A stretch of 64,000 nt of DNA from CAYOHG01 sp964465125. GTDB taxonomy: Bacteria; Planctomycetota; Phycisphaerae; UBA1845; Fen-1342. Shown in pieces: positions 7,547 to 16,624 of this stretch. The notes under the pieces were generated by a model. That model was given only the letters and a program-made list of their open reading frames with translations, made no database searches and was not told where the DNA came from. The first letter of the stretch is position 1; every line of letters starts with the position of its first letter. Where the stretch lies: the NCBI GenBank assembly GCA_964465125.1, contig CAYXIO010000001.1, positions 131,964 to 195,963 on the forward strand, in the 5' to 3' direction. Position numbers and translations under genes: made by a program.

Positions 7547-9883
7547 CTACTGCGACTCGCCGGTCTTGACTCCCAGCGTCTTGACCAGGAACGCCCAGCG
7601 GTCGGCCTGCTCCTCGATGATCTTGGTGGTCGGCTTACCGGCGCCGTGTCCGGCCCGGGTCTCGATGCGGATCAGGACGGGATTGTCGCCCGCGTGAGCC
7701 GCCTGGAGCGCCGCCGCGAACTTGAAGCTGTGCGACGGCACGACGCGGTCGTCGTGGTCGCCGGTGGTGATCAGCGCGGACGGATACTTCACGCCGGGCT
7801 TGAGGTTGTGCAGCGGGCTGTAAGCCAGCGCGACCTTGAAATCGTCGGCGTTCTCCGGACTGCCGTAGTCGCTGGTCCAGGCCCATCCGATCGTGAACTT
7901 GTGGAAGCGCAGCATGTCCATCACGCCGACCTGCGGCATGGCGGCGCCGAAGAGCTCGGGCCGCTGCGTCATGCAGGCTCCGACCAGCAGGCCGCCGTTG
8001 CTGCCGCCGCCGATGCCGAGCTTGGCCGGCTGGGTGTACTTGTTGGCGATGAGCCACTCGGCCGCGGCGCAGAAGTCGTCAAAGCAGTTCTGCTTCTTCG
8101 TCAGCCGGCCGGCGTCGTGCCATTCCTTGCCGTATTCGCCGCCGCCGCGGATGTTGGCGATCGCAAACACTCCGCCCATCTCCATCCACACCAGGTTGCT
8201 GACGGAGAAGCTCGGCGTCAGCGCGGCATTGAACCCGCCGTAACCGTACAAGTAGGTCGGGTTGTTCCCGTCGAGCGCGAGCCCCTTCCGGTGCACGATG
8301 AACATCGGGATGCGCGTGCCGTCCTTGGCGTTGTAGAAGACCTGCTGGGTCTCGTACTCGGCGGGGTCGAACTCGACCTTCGGCTGTTTCCAGATCGTGC
8401 TCTGGCCGGTGGTTGGGTCGTAGTGATAGACCGTGCCGGGCGCGGTGAAGCTGGAGAAGGTGTAGAAGGTCTCTTTGTCGGTGCGCTTGCCGCCGAAGCC
8501 GCCGGCTGACCCGATACCGGGCAGGTCCACGTCGCGGACGTGCTTGCCGGCGACATCGAAGAGGCTCACCTGCGTGTGCGCGTCTTTCAGATAGGTCGCG
8601 ACGAACTGGTCGTTCACCATGTTCACGCGCTGAAGCGTGTCGGCGCTCTGCGCGATCAGCTCCTTCCAGTTCTCGCGGGCCGGCTGCGCGGTGTCGATCG
8701 CGACGATGCGGCCGCGCGGGGCGTCGTAATCCGTGCGGAAGTAGAACTTGCCGCCGTCGTTGCCGACGAAGTCGTATTCCGCGTCGAAATCGGTCAGCAG
8801 CTCGACGAAGCCGTGCGCCGATCCGCGCGCGGCCTTGACCAGCTCGCGCCGCGCGGCGCGCAGCTCCTCGATGCGCGCCCGGGCTTTGCGGGCGGCGTCG
8901 GAGGCCTTGTCCTTGGCGGCGTAGAACTGGGCCCAGGCTCCGCGGGCTTCGTTCTCGACCTCGCGAATCTTCTGGTCGAGGCCGGTCGCCTGCGGCGCCA
9001 CGCCGGCCTTCAGATCGCGGAAGAACAGGCGGTTCTTGCGCTCGGTCCCCTGGCTGACGCTCAGGATCAGGTAGCGGCCGTCTTCGGTCACGCCGGCGCC
9101 AAAGCCCCATTCGGGCTCGTCCGGCCGCTCGTACACGAGCGCATCCTTCTCCTGCGCGTCTCCCAGCTTGTGGAAGTACACCTTCGGCCACTTGTTCAGC
9201 GCGGTCAGCGGGTTGTCGTCCTTCGGCTCGTCATAGCGCGAGTAGAAGAACCCCGAGCCGTCTTTCATCCACGACAGGCCGGAGAACTTGATCCACCTCA
9301 GGTGGTCCGGCGCATCCTGGCCGGTCGCGACGTCGCGCACCTTGACCTCGACCCAGTCCGAGCCGGCGCTCGACATGCCGTAGGCGAAGTGCTTGCCGTC
9401 CTCGCTGACCGAAACGGCGCCGATCGCGACCGTTCCGTCGGCGGACATCGTGTTCGGATTCAGCAGCTCGCGCGGCGTGCCATCGAGGCGGTCCACCGTG
9501 TACCAGACCGACTGGTTCTGTAGGCCGTCGTTGCGCGCGTAGAAGTAGCGATTGCCCTCGTGGAACGGCGGCCCGAAGCGCTCGTAGTCCCAGAGCTGCG
9601 TCAGGCGCTGCTTGATCGCCTCGCGCTGCGGAATCTCCGACAGGTAGGCGAACGTGACCTTGTTCTCCGCCTCGACCCAGGCGGCTGTTTCGGGCGAATC
9701 GAGGTCCTCCAGCCAGCGATAGGGGTCGGCGATCTTCACGCCGTGCAGCGTCTCGACCACGTCGCCCTTGGCCGTCGGCGGGTAGGTCAGATGTTGAGCG
9801 GTCGCGGACAGCGTTGTGCCGAGCGCGAGCAGCAGGCCGGCGCCTAACCAGGCGCGACGGTGGTGGACATCCGTGCGGAACAT
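7547..9883 (-). CDS. Prolyl oligopeptidase (S9A family)
   Basis: 778 aa from the ATG at 9883, chosen because GGGAG lies 6 nt upstream and a signal peptide follows (RRAWLGAGLLLALGTTLSATAQ). The mature protein begins with the family signature YPPTAKGDVVETLHG...DPYRWLEDLDSP, then a seven-bladed propeller, then an alpha/beta-hydrolase domain. The catalytic triad is visible: Ser in GGSNGGLL (about residue 625), Asp in GDHDDRVVP (about 710) and His in RAGHGAGK (about 745). S9A enzymes cleave peptides shorter than about 30 residues after proline; the signal peptide puts this one in the periplasm or outside. An insertion rich in Arg/Ala/Glu (about 305-345) extends the propeller. Its role is probably nutritional peptide turnover. 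Confidence 0.95.
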   Translation of the reverse strand: MFRTDVHHRRAWLGAGLLLALGTTLSATAQHLTYPPTAKGDVVETLHGVKIADPYRWLEDLDSPETAAWVEAENKVTFAYLSEIPQREAIKQRLTQLWDYERFGPPFHEGNRYFYARNDGLQNQSVWYTVDRLDGTPRELLNPNTMSADGTVAIGAVSVSEDGKHFAYGMSSAGSDWVEVKVRDVATGQDAPDHLRWIKFSGLSWMKDGSGFFYSRYDEPKDDNPLTALNKWPKVYFHKLGDAQEKDALVYERPDEPEWGFGAGVTEDGRYLILSVSQGTERKNRLFFRDLKAGVAPQATGLDQKIREVENEARGAWAQFYAAKDKASDAARKARARIEELRAARRELVKAARGSAHGFVELLTDFDAEYDFVGNDGGKFYFRTDYDAPRGRIVAIDTAQPARENWKELIAQSADTLQRVNMVNDQFVATYLKDAHTQVSLFDVAGKHVRDVDLPGIGSAGGFGGKRTDKETFYTFSSFTAPGTVYHYDPTTGQSTIWKQPKVEFDPAEYETQQVFYNAKDGTRIPMFIVHRKGLALDGNNPTYLYGYGGFNAALTPSFSVSNLVWMEMGGVFAIANIRGGGEYGKEWHDAGRLTKKQNCFDDFCAAAEWLIANKYTQPAKLGIGGGSNGGLLVGACMTQRPELFGAAMPQVGVMDMLRFHKFTIGWAWTSDYGSPENADDFKVALAYSPLHNLKPGVKYPSALITTGDHDDRVVPSHSFKFAAALQAAHAGDNPVLIRIETRAGHGAGKPTTKIIEEQADRWAFLVKTLGVKTGESQ

Positions 9884-10036
9884 GGTGGACTCCCGAGACA
9901 AAGGCCCTCTTCACCGATCTACGGTGTGCGAATCCTACTGCCGGCCGCGGCGGCGGGCGACGGTTGATCAGACGGGCGCTGTGCCCGTGACCGGTCGAAA
10001 GAAAGGGCGCGAGGGGCTGAGGGGCGGGGAGGCGGG

Positions 10037-10164
10037 GAGACCGAGAGACGGAGAGACCGAGAGACGGAGAGACGGAGAGACCGAGAGACCGAGAGACGGA
10101 GAGACGGAGAGACGGAGAGACGGAGAGACGAAGAGACGGAGAGACGGGGAGACGAAGAGACGAA
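10037..10164. repeat. 8-bp tandem repeat, 16 copies (GAGACSGA)
   Basis: Sixteen uninterrupted 8-bp units span exactly 128 bp. The units are GAGACCGA or GAGACGGA, with variants GAGACGAA and GAGACGGG confined to the distal five. Variation is limited to positions 6-8. Because 8 is not a multiple of 3, all frames cycle every 24 bp, and an ORF reading SPSLRLSV on the minus strand is only a by-product. It lies in the 402-bp gap between the prolyl oligopeptidase start and the stop of the small secreted peptide. It looks like a slippage-prone microsatellite. Confidence 0.95.
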
Positions 10165-10285
10165 GTGCGCGGAGCGGCGCTTTTCGCGCCCCGTGCCCTC
10201 GGCCTTTCACCTTCGGTCTTGCCTCTTTGGCCGGCCGACCTTTCGACCCATTAACCTGTCGACGGTTCGCCCCGCCCGCCGCGGC

Positions 10286-10459
10286 TCAGTCATCGCACTC
10301 GATGTCCTCGATGAACCCATCGTCGAACTCGATCTCGCAGTCGCTCAGGAACGGGGCCAGGAACACCCGCGGCGGGATGATGATCGTGCACGTGTCGACC
10401 TGGAACACGGCGCCGAGCGTCACCACGGCCAGCAGCATTTTGAGCGAACGTCGCTTCAT
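10286..10459 (-). CDS. Small secreted hypothetical peptide (57 aa)
   Basis: The 57-aa gene starts at the ATG at 10459, with GGAGGA 6 nt upstream, an excellent ribosome site; the upstream extension of this frame is low-quality and was rejected. It begins MKRRSLKMLLAVVTLGAVF, a good signal peptide, and the mature part is short and strongly acidic toward the end (DCEIEFDDGFIEDIECDD), with three cysteines. No family was recognised. Small acidic exported peptides like this are often seen in planctomycetes, and the Cys and Asp/Glu clusters could bind a cation; that is only a guess. It is separated by about 140 bp from the sulfotransferase upstream on the same strand. Confidence 0.65.
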   Translation of the reverse strand: MKRRSLKMLLAVVTLGAVFQVDTCTIIIPPRVFLAPFLSDCEIEFDDGFIEDIECDD

Positions 10460-10600
10460 CGCTTGATCCTCCGGCGGGCGGCGACTGCCGCGCTTCTCAA
10501 CAGACACACCCCGGGCACGAGGGTTTGGCGCGTGCGTTGATCCAGGTGCAGCAACCGGCGGGCACTCCGAGCCAGCCGGGCGCAAACGACGCGGAGCTTG

Positions 10601-11332
10601 CTACCGAATCCGCCGCTCGTACATTTCGGCGTAGCAGCGTTCGCACTCCGCCAGCACGCCGCTCAATTCGTCCGGCACCTGCTCGTCCTTCGGCTTGTAG
10701 CGCCCGAAGCTCGTGGTTTTCTCGACCGCGTCGTACCAGTATTTCGCCCACACGCCGTCGGTTGAGCGTCGGCCGGCCGGCCATGACAGCATACGGTCGT
10801 CAAAAGGCACGTTCAGCGCGTCGCACAGCAGCCCCAGCATCCGCTTCGGGTTCTCCAACACGTCGCGCGCGTCGACGATCGGGGGCGTGTAGCCGGTTCG
10901 TTCGCGGACGAGCTCGATGATCTCGATCTGCTGCGGCAGGCCGGTGTCCGCCAGCGTCGGTTTCGGCACGTTCCTGATCAGCGAGGTGAGCATCTCGCGC
11001 GGCGCGCGGATCAGGAACGCGTGGGTCAGCTTCGCCAGCCAGTGGCGCTCGATTTCCGGCAGCAGATGATGCGACATGTGCTTCTGGTAGAAGATGGCGC
11101 GGTTCTCGGGCACCGGTCCCGTCAGCCAGGCAACCACCTTGCGCCAGTCGGTTTCGTGCGCGGCGATGACCTCGTCGCGGCCGGGGTGATCGGCGCCCGA
11201 CTTGAGCAGGTAGTGCGCATACAGCGGCTCGTCGCAGATGAACGTGTCGGCGCGGTTGCCCCACGAGCGCATCATCGCCGTCGAGATGTTGCGCGGCCCG
11301 GACCAGATGGCGATGTGACGTACCTGGCTCAT
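10601..11332 (-). CDS. Sulfotransferase-family P-loop protein
   Basis: 243 aa. The N-terminus IAIWSGPRNISTAMMRSW matches the 5'-phosphosulfate-binding loop of the cytosolic sulfotransferase superfamily in the small bacterial/fungal branch (SGPRNxSTAxM). Further family features are FICDEPLYAHYL, FYQKHMSHHLLP, the 3'-phosphate-binding-like segment FLIRAPREMLTSLIR, and IVDARDVLENP. Sulfotransferases move sulfate from PAPS to hydroxyl or amine acceptors; the acceptor here is unknown. There is no signal peptide, so it is cytoplasmic. The ATG has GGAAG 7 nt upstream. No PAPS-synthesis genes are nearby. Planctomycetes carry many sulfated-glycan genes, but this branch is not clearly carbohydrate-specific. 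Confidence 0.82.
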   Translation of the reverse strand: MSQVRHIAIWSGPRNISTAMMRSWGNRADTFICDEPLYAHYLLKSGADHPGRDEVIAAHETDWRKVVAWLTGPVPENRAIFYQKHMSHHLLPEIERHWLAKLTHAFLIRAPREMLTSLIRNVPKPTLADTGLPQQIEIIELVRERTGYTPPIVDARDVLENPKRMLGLLCDALNVPFDDRMLSWPAGRRSTDGVWAKYWYDAVEKTTSFGRYKPKDEQVPDELSGVLAECERCYAEMYERRIR

Positions 11333-11371
11333 TGTGGCGCTTCCGTGGTCAGCGGCCTTGCCGCGCTGGGT

Positions 11372-12637
11372 TCACTCCGCCGGCGGCCAGAAGATGATGT
11401 CGCTGTTGTCGCCGTAGCGGTCGTAAATCTGCCGCTTGCCGCCGTCGTCCGAGCCGTTGGCGCCGACGGAGTAGAGCAGCGGCTCGTCATTCTGAAGCTT
11501 GTAGACTAGGTCGCTCGCGGAGAACGGGTCGTCGCGCAGGCTGGAAGCCTCGTCTTTCATGGCCTCCGTGAGCGTCGCCGGCCATTTGCCGTTGGCGGCC
11601 TTGTAGGCGTGAATCGCGAGCACGGCGCGGGCGGCGTTGCAGCGCGCGTCGTGCGCGCGGCGCTCCTTGTCGATTTCCCACAGGCTGGGCATCAGAACCT
11701 GCAACGCTTCCGGCCGCATGCGCGCGATGAGCGAGGCGCCCTGGCGGGCGATTTCCCGCGCTTCAGCGTACTTCGCGGCGTGCATCCGCTGCACCAGCTC
11801 CATCACCTGCCGCTGCGAACCGGCCAGGTCGGCGACGCTGCTGGGCGGCTCGATCGAGAGCTGGCTGTTGCCCGGCATCGTGACGCGCTCGATCCGCCCG
11901 TCTCCGTCCTCATCCCGGCCGTCGTGCTGAAGCTGCTCGAGGACGAAGAGCGACTGCGTTTCCAGCGCGAGTCGAATGCTGATCGCCGCGCGATCCTCCT
12001 TGCGCAGCACCTGGAGCATGTGCTGATAGTCCAAGGGCTGCTTGCCCAGCCGCGGCGCCTCGCGCAGCGTCGCGTAGGCCTTGTCGGCCAGCGTGCGGCC
12101 GTGCTTGTATTGCTGAAGGGTCGGCTGAGACTGCACTTGCCGCGCGGCCCGCAGCACCGCGACGACGTCCTGAACCGCACCGGCCGCATCCCCGTCGCGC
12201 AGCCGCAGCCGCGCCCTGGCGGTGGCGCAGGCCCCCATGGTGCGCACCGCCTTGGAGCTGGGTACGCTGTCCTGAAGCCGCAGGCCGCGATTCGCTCCGA
12301 ACTCGAAGAAGCACCACTTCAGCCGCGACGTTTCCGCGAAGGCGTCGAGCGCGCTCGTGTTCGCGCTGACCCAGTCCTGCACCGCCAGCAGGTCGCGGTC
12401 GCTCCACTGGTATCCCGCGCGCATCGTGGCGGCGTTCTCGGCGGCTTCGTTCTGGACGAACTCCGTCTTGAAGAGCTTGTTGTACAGAAGGGCGGCGTTC
12501 TCGCCTTCGCCGGGCCGGCCGTAGGTGTCATTCAGCCAGGCGGCGTAGTCCACCGGCTGCTTCAGATCGGGCATGGGCGGGTCGGCGGCGAGCAGGGGGA
12601 CACAGAGGCACGTCCACATCACGACGGTGCGCAGCAT
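11372..12637 (-). CDS. Secreted hypothetical protein
   Basis: 421 aa from the ATG at 12637; the longer frame upstream is Arg-rich and lacks sense. It begins with a signal peptide (MLRTVVMWTCLCVPLLAADP). The body is largely alpha-helical (YAAWLNDTYGRPGEGENAALLY, repeated Ala/Arg helices). The C-terminus, LYSVGANGSDDGG...YGDNSDIIFWPP, is a pattern common in planctomycete exported proteins and resembles the tail of GspG-like secreted proteins. No enzymatic motif was recognised. It lies 39 bp upstream of the sulfotransferase on the same strand, so the two may be co-transcribed. Confidence 0.8.
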   Translation of the reverse strand: MLRTVVMWTCLCVPLLAADPPMPDLKQPVDYAAWLNDTYGRPGEGENAALLYNKLFKTEFVQNEAAENAATMRAGYQWSDRDLLAVQDWVSANTSALDAFAETSRLKWCFFEFGANRGLRLQDSVPSSKAVRTMGACATARARLRLRDGDAAGAVQDVVAVLRAARQVQSQPTLQQYKHGRTLADKAYATLREAPRLGKQPLDYQHMLQVLRKEDRAAISIRLALETQSLFVLEQLQHDGRDEDGDGRIERVTMPGNSQLSIEPPSSVADLAGSQRQVMELVQRMHAAKYAEAREIARQGASLIARMRPEALQVLMPSLWEIDKERRAHDARCNAARAVLAIHAYKAANGKWPATLTEAMKDEASSLRDDPFSASDLVYKLQNDEPLLYSVGANGSDDGGKRQIYDRYGDNSDIIFWPPAE

Positions 12638-13074
12638 GATCGGTCCCCAACTCCACGAGGCGACGTGCGGCCGAGCCGGTCCGCGCCGCCGGAATGAGAA
12701 TCTACAGGTTCCGGCAGTATAACGTTCGATCGGGCTGCGCCTCGAAGTCGCCTTTCTCGGAACCGCGCGAGTCGCGATTGACATGCCGGGCGGCCTGCCT
12801 AGAGTTGGTCAGAGCCGCGGAGAGTGCAGGCGGCCGCTGAACTCAGAGCAATCACCCTTTTTTCTCAGCCCGTCGCGGGCGGCCGCAGGAAGCGCCGCCC
12901 GCGACACTTTGCTGCGCCCGTGGCGGTCGGGCATCGAGCGCGCTGGATGCGGCGCCGTGGAAACGCAACGCGCCGGCCACGATCGGCCGGCGCGTCACGG
13001 AAGTTACTGCAACGTGTCGTTGCGGCTGTGCGGCCGGCTCCTGCCCGCGTGGTGATCGGCCCGCGGTCCGCGCG
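12638..13074. other. Gap between rpsA and a secreted-protein gene
   Basis: No gene is supported in these 437 bases; the ORFs here have no ribosome site or family match. The region holds the hairpin at 12968-12995 beyond the rpsA stop and presumably the promoter of the secreted-protein gene at 12637. Confidence 0.5.
12968..12995 (-). terminator. Hairpin downstream of rpsA
   Basis: A perfect 11-bp stem (ACGCGCCGGCC / GGCCGGCGCGT) encloses a 6-nt loop (ACGATC on the plus strand), 79 nt beyond the rpsA stop. On the minus strand the stem is followed by TGCGTTTCC, only weakly U-rich, so it may be an intrinsic terminator or an RNA-stability element. Confidence 0.55.
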
Positions 13075-14862
13075 TCAGTTGCCGCGCTCGCGGCGAATGA
13101 TCGTCTGGTCGATCAACTTGCTGCCGGAATCCTGCGTATCGCCGAGGCCGCCGCGCAGCTTGCGCTCGCGCCGCCCGCGGCCGTCTTCGTCGCCGGCATC
13201 CTGCGTGTCGCCGCTGGTCCACTCGGCCCGCTTCTTCGACAGACCGATTTTGCGCTCGACCGTGTCGACGCGCAGAATCTTGATGTCGATCTCGTCGGCG
13301 ATCTTGACCTCTTCCTCGGGGTTCTCGACCTTGTGCTCGGCCAGCTCGGAGACGTGCAGCAGGCCTTCGAGATCGGGCTCGAGCTCGACGAACACGCCGA
13401 AGTTCGTGATCTTGGTGACCTTTCCGCGGACGACCATGCCGGGCTGGTAGCGCTCGGGGATGGCGCGAATCCACGGGTCCTCGGTCATCTGCTTGAGGCC
13501 GAGCGCGACGCGCATCTTCTCCTGGTCGACCGAGAGCACGACGCAGCGGAGCTGGTCGCCCTTCTTGACCATCTCGGAGGGGTGGCTGACCTTCTTGGTC
13601 CAGCTCATGTCGGAGACGTGCAGGAGGCCGTCGATGCCCTCCTCGATCTCGACGAACGCGCCGTAGTTGGTCAGGTTGCGGACGGTTCCCTCAACGACCG
13701 TGCCCTGCGGGTACTTCTGGGCGACCATCGTCCAGGGGTTCAGCTCGGTCTGCTTCATGCCGAGCGAGATTTCCTGCTTGTCCTTGTTGATGTCGAGCAC
13801 GACCACGTCGACCGCGTCGCCGGGCTTGACCAGGTCGGAGGGGTGGTTGATGCGGCGCGTCCAGCTCATCTCGGAGATGTGCACCAGGCCCTCGACGCCC
13901 GGTTCGAGCTTCACGAAGGCGCCGTAGTTGACGATGTTGACGACTTCGCCGCGGATGCGCGTGCCGACCGGGTAGCGCTCGGCGACGCGCTGCCAGGGGT
14001 TCTCGGTCTTCTGCTTGAGCCCCAGCGCGATCTTCTCGCGCTCGCGCTCGATCTTGAGCACCATGACCTCCACTTCCTGGTCGATCCTCAGCATGCTGCT
14101 GGGGTGATCGATGCGATCCCAGGACATGTCGGTCACGTGCAGCAGACCGTCGATCCCGCCCAGGTCGACGAACGCGCCGAAGTCGGCGATATTCTTGACG
14201 ACGCCCTTGCGAAGCTGGCCCTCGGCGATCTCGGCCAGCAACCGCTCCTTGGCGGCGTTGCGCTCCTCTTCGAGCATCTTGCGGCGCGAAATGACGATGT
14301 TGCGGCGCTCCTTGTCAATGCGGAGCACCTTGGCCTCGATGGTCTGGCCGATGTAGTCGCCCACGTCGGCCGGGCGGCGGATGTCGACCTGCGACGCCGG
14401 CAAGAACACCGGAACGCCGATGTCCACCAGCAGGCCGCCCTTGATCTTGCGGATCACGCGGCCGCGCACGCGGTCGCCCTCGTTGCACGTCTCGACGATG
14501 CGCTTCCAGTTCAGGATGCGGTCGGCGCGGCGCTTGCTCAGCAGCACCATTCCCGTGTCGGGGTCGACTTCCTCGACCAGCACGTCGACCAGGTCGCCGG
14601 GCTTGATCGAGGCCGGGTTGTCCCATTCCGACACGTCCACCAGGCCTTCGCTCTTCATGCCGACGTCCAGGACCACTTCGTTCCCGGCGATGCTGACGAT
14701 CCGAGCCTTACGGATCGCTTCGTTCTCGACCGGGCCGAGCGTGCCCGCAAGCTGCTGCTCCAGCAGCTCGGTCTCCGCGTCGTCGCCGAATGCCGCCGCA
14801 ATCTGGGCGTTCAACTCGGCGTCGTCGATGTTCAAGTCTCGGATGATGTTGGCGTCAACCAT
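13075..14862 (-). CDS. rpsA: 30S ribosomal protein S1
   Basis: 595 aa from the ATG at 14862 (MVDANIIRDLNI); the frame runs further upstream without homology, so that part was excluded. Six S1 (OB-fold) RNA-binding domains are visible in order, at about residues 60-125, 140-210, 225-295, 310-380, 395-465 and 480-550. Domains 3-6 have the strongest consensus (DFGAFVDLGGIDGLLHVTDMSW, NYGAFVKLEPGVEGLVHISEMSW). The N-terminal acidic helix and six-domain count fit a full-length bacterial S1, which binds mRNA leaders and delivers them to the ribosome. The 45-residue C-terminal tail is rich in Arg, Asp and Gly (GDTQDAGDEDGRGRRERK). The ribosome site (CAGGACC) is weak. This is an essential housekeeping gene. 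Confidence 0.97.
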   Translation of the reverse strand: MVDANIIRDLNIDDAELNAQIAAAFGDDAETELLEQQLAGTLGPVENEAIRKARIVSIAGNEVVLDVGMKSEGLVDVSEWDNPASIKPGDLVDVLVEEVDPDTGMVLLSKRRADRILNWKRIVETCNEGDRVRGRVIRKIKGGLLVDIGVPVFLPASQVDIRRPADVGDYIGQTIEAKVLRIDKERRNIVISRRKMLEEERNAAKERLLAEIAEGQLRKGVVKNIADFGAFVDLGGIDGLLHVTDMSWDRIDHPSSMLRIDQEVEVMVLKIEREREKIALGLKQKTENPWQRVAERYPVGTRIRGEVVNIVNYGAFVKLEPGVEGLVHISEMSWTRRINHPSDLVKPGDAVDVVVLDINKDKQEISLGMKQTELNPWTMVAQKYPQGTVVEGTVRNLTNYGAFVEIEEGIDGLLHVSDMSWTKKVSHPSEMVKKGDQLRCVVLSVDQEKMRVALGLKQMTEDPWIRAIPERYQPGMVVRGKVTKITNFGVFVELEPDLEGLLHVSELAEHKVENPEEEVKIADEIDIKILRVDTVERKIGLSKKRAEWTSGDTQDAGDEDGRGRRERKLRGGLGDTQDSGSKLIDQTIIRRERGN

Positions 14863-15056
14863 TCGGTGGTCCTGACACGGCGTCACATGGAGCTTCGACG
14901 GCCGGGCGAAGCGCCGTCCGGCGCCATGCACTGAGCAGTAGGCCTCAGCGGATTGCGAGCTGCCTGGTTTCGCCCGCCCAGGCAGTGACCCCGACACGTG
15001 CGGGATCAAGTAACATACTGTCGGATCGGACGTTGGGCAATGCCTTCCGCAGTCGA

Positions 15057-15881
15057 CTACGGCCAGATCAGCCGAAGTCCGGTGATCACGAGAATGCCGT
15101 CGAAAACGACGCGGAGCCCGCGCGTGGGGATGCGGTGTGTCAGCCAGGCGCCGAGCAGCCCGCCGCCGACCGCGCCCGGAGCGAGGCAAGCCGCGAGGAG
15201 CCAGCCGTCGACGGCGGAGACTCCGGGCTGCGTGCCCAGCCAGTTGGACAACACGAGCGCCGCGGCCGCCGCAATCGCCACGATCGCGCAGGCCGAGTTG
15301 GCGATGGCGCACTGCACGCGGATTCCGAGCAGGTAGTGTTGCACCGGGACGGCCCAGATGCCGCCTCCGACCCCCAGCAGGCCGGCGATGACCCCCGCCG
15401 GCAGGCCCACCAGCGTGCCGTAGAGTGTCCAGCGGCTCGGCAAGGGGCAGCGGTCGCTGCCGCCCGCGCCCGTGGATTTGCGCCGATTCCATGCGTTGAC
15501 CGCCACCGTGACCAGCATGAACGCGCCGAAGACCTGGCGCAGTCGGATGCTCGAGTCGCCGGCCAGCTCTCCGGCCAGCCAGACGCCCGCGAAGGTACCG
15601 ATGACGCCGAACGGGATGATGCTCCAGAGCGTTCCGACGACGACGGCGCGCACGTGGAAGTGCTGCCAGACGGCCGGGAGCGAGAGCGCGATCGCGGTCA
15701 GGAGCGAGGCGAGCTTGTAGAGATGAAACGACGCCGGCCCGCGCCAGCTATCGCCCAGCAGCAGGACCAGGCAGGGGATCATGACCAGGCCGCCGCCGAT
15801 TCCCAGAAGTCCGCCGAGCACGCCGGCGGCGAGCCCGATCGCGCCCAGGATCGAGATTTCGAGCGGACTGAACGCCAGCAT
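15057..15881 (-). CDS. TauE/SafE family sulfite exporter / permease
   Basis: 274 aa from the ATG at 15881 with GGAG upstream. About eight hydrophobic segments form the duplicated half-repeat of the TauE/SafE family. The hallmark Gly-rich loops occur at the start of each half (LAAGVLGGLLGIGGGLVMIPCL and GVIAGLLGVGGGIWAVPV). The family exports small anions such as sulfite, sulfoacetate or other organosulfur compounds from the cytoplasm; the substrate here is not indicated. It is divergent from the phosphatase at 15955 with a 73-bp spacer that must hold both promoters. A link to the sulfotransferase 4 kb away is possible but unsupported. Confidence 0.92.
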   Translation of the reverse strand: MLAFSPLEISILGAIGLAAGVLGGLLGIGGGLVMIPCLVLLLGDSWRGPASFHLYKLASLLTAIALSLPAVWQHFHVRAVVVGTLWSIIPFGVIGTFAGVWLAGELAGDSSIRLRQVFGAFMLVTVAVNAWNRRKSTGAGGSDRCPLPSRWTLYGTLVGLPAGVIAGLLGVGGGIWAVPVQHYLLGIRVQCAIANSACAIVAIAAAAALVLSNWLGTQPGVSAVDGWLLAACLAPGAVGGGLLGAWLTHRIPTRGLRVVFDGILVITGLRLIWP

Positions 15882-15954
15882 CAGCGGCACTCCGGTGCGG
15901 TTCGCGCGGCTTCGAATGGGGGATAGAATCGTCGCCTGGTGGAGGACTGTCCAT

Positions 15955-16581
15955 ATGCCGGATGCCGTGATCACCCAGAGTGACGTGCCCTGCGCCGGCG
16001 CCGCGCGCCCGCGATCGCGTGGGCCGCTGCGCGCCCGGATCGGTGCGTTGGCAGGCGCCGTGCTGGTGGCCGGCGCGGTTGTCCTGGTCTGGTGGCTCCT
16101 GACGCTCACGCCCCGTCGCTTCGGCACCGTCGAGGCAGGGCACCTGTATCGCAGCGGGCAGATCTCGACGTCGCAGCTTGACTACGTGAAGCGCAACTAC
16201 GGAATCGAGCGCGTCCTTTGCCTGCTGAATCCGGACGATCCACGCACGCAAGCCGAGCGCCGGGCGGCGGAGTCGCTGGGCATGGAGTGGGTGAACGTGC
16301 CGCTGCCCGGAAATGGGGCGAGCGAGCCCGCGGACCGCGACCGAATCCGCGCGTTCGTCCTGAGCACCGCGCAGGGTCCTGCGGCGCTGGTCCATTGCGC
16401 CGCGGGCGTCAACCGTACCGGGCTGGCGGTCGGCATGTACCGCATTCACCGCGACCGTTGGAGCGTCGCGCAGGTGCTGGACGAGCTGCGCTCGTACGGC
16501 TTCGACGACGAGCCGCAGCACCAGAACCTGCGCGACGCTTTGCAGGCGGAAGCCGAACTGGCCGCGCGCCCCGGGGGCTGA
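15955..16581 (+). CDS. Membrane-anchored tyrosine/dual-specificity phosphatase
   Basis: 208 aa from the ATG at 15955 with GGAGG 10 nt upstream. A basic N-terminus precedes one transmembrane segment (IGALAGAVLVAGAVVLVWWLL), then a phosphatase domain (about 60-195). The signature HCAAGVNRTG gives the CX5R P-loop, with catalytic Cys and Arg. RFGTVEAGHLYRSGQIS at the domain start matches the bacterial DSP/PTP-like family. An Asp general acid is not certain. These enzymes hydrolyse phosphotyrosine or phosphoserine/threonine, or act on inositol or lipid phosphates. The topology places the domain outside the cytoplasm if the Cin-out rule is applied, so a periplasmic phospho-substrate is possible. 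It is convergent with the sigma-factor gene. Confidence 0.88.
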   Translation: MPDAVITQSDVPCAGAARPRSRGPLRARIGALAGAVLVAGAVVLVWWLLTLTPRRFGTVEAGHLYRSGQISTSQLDYVKRNYGIERVLCLLNPDDPRTQAERRAAESLGMEWVNVPLPGNGASEPADRDRIRAFVLSTAQGPAALVHCAAGVNRTGLAVGMYRIHRDRWSVAQVLDELRSYGFDDEPQHQNLRDALQAEAELAARPGG

Positions 16582-16624
16582 GCCGCGCGGCCGGCTTCGG
16601 CGTGTCGGTTCGGTCCCGGTCGCG

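Noticed and set aside
10037..10164. CRISPR array
   Set aside because: Units are contiguous 8-mers with no spacers and no cas genes.
9968..10210. SPSLRLSV-repeat ORF over the microsatellite
   Set aside because: The repeat is an artefact of the 8-bp DNA unit; no start site or ribosome site.
13333..14934. Long plus-strand ORF (533 codons) antisense to rpsA
   Set aside because: Composition shadow of the repeated S1 domains; no ribosome site or family, and rpsA on the other strand is unmistakable.
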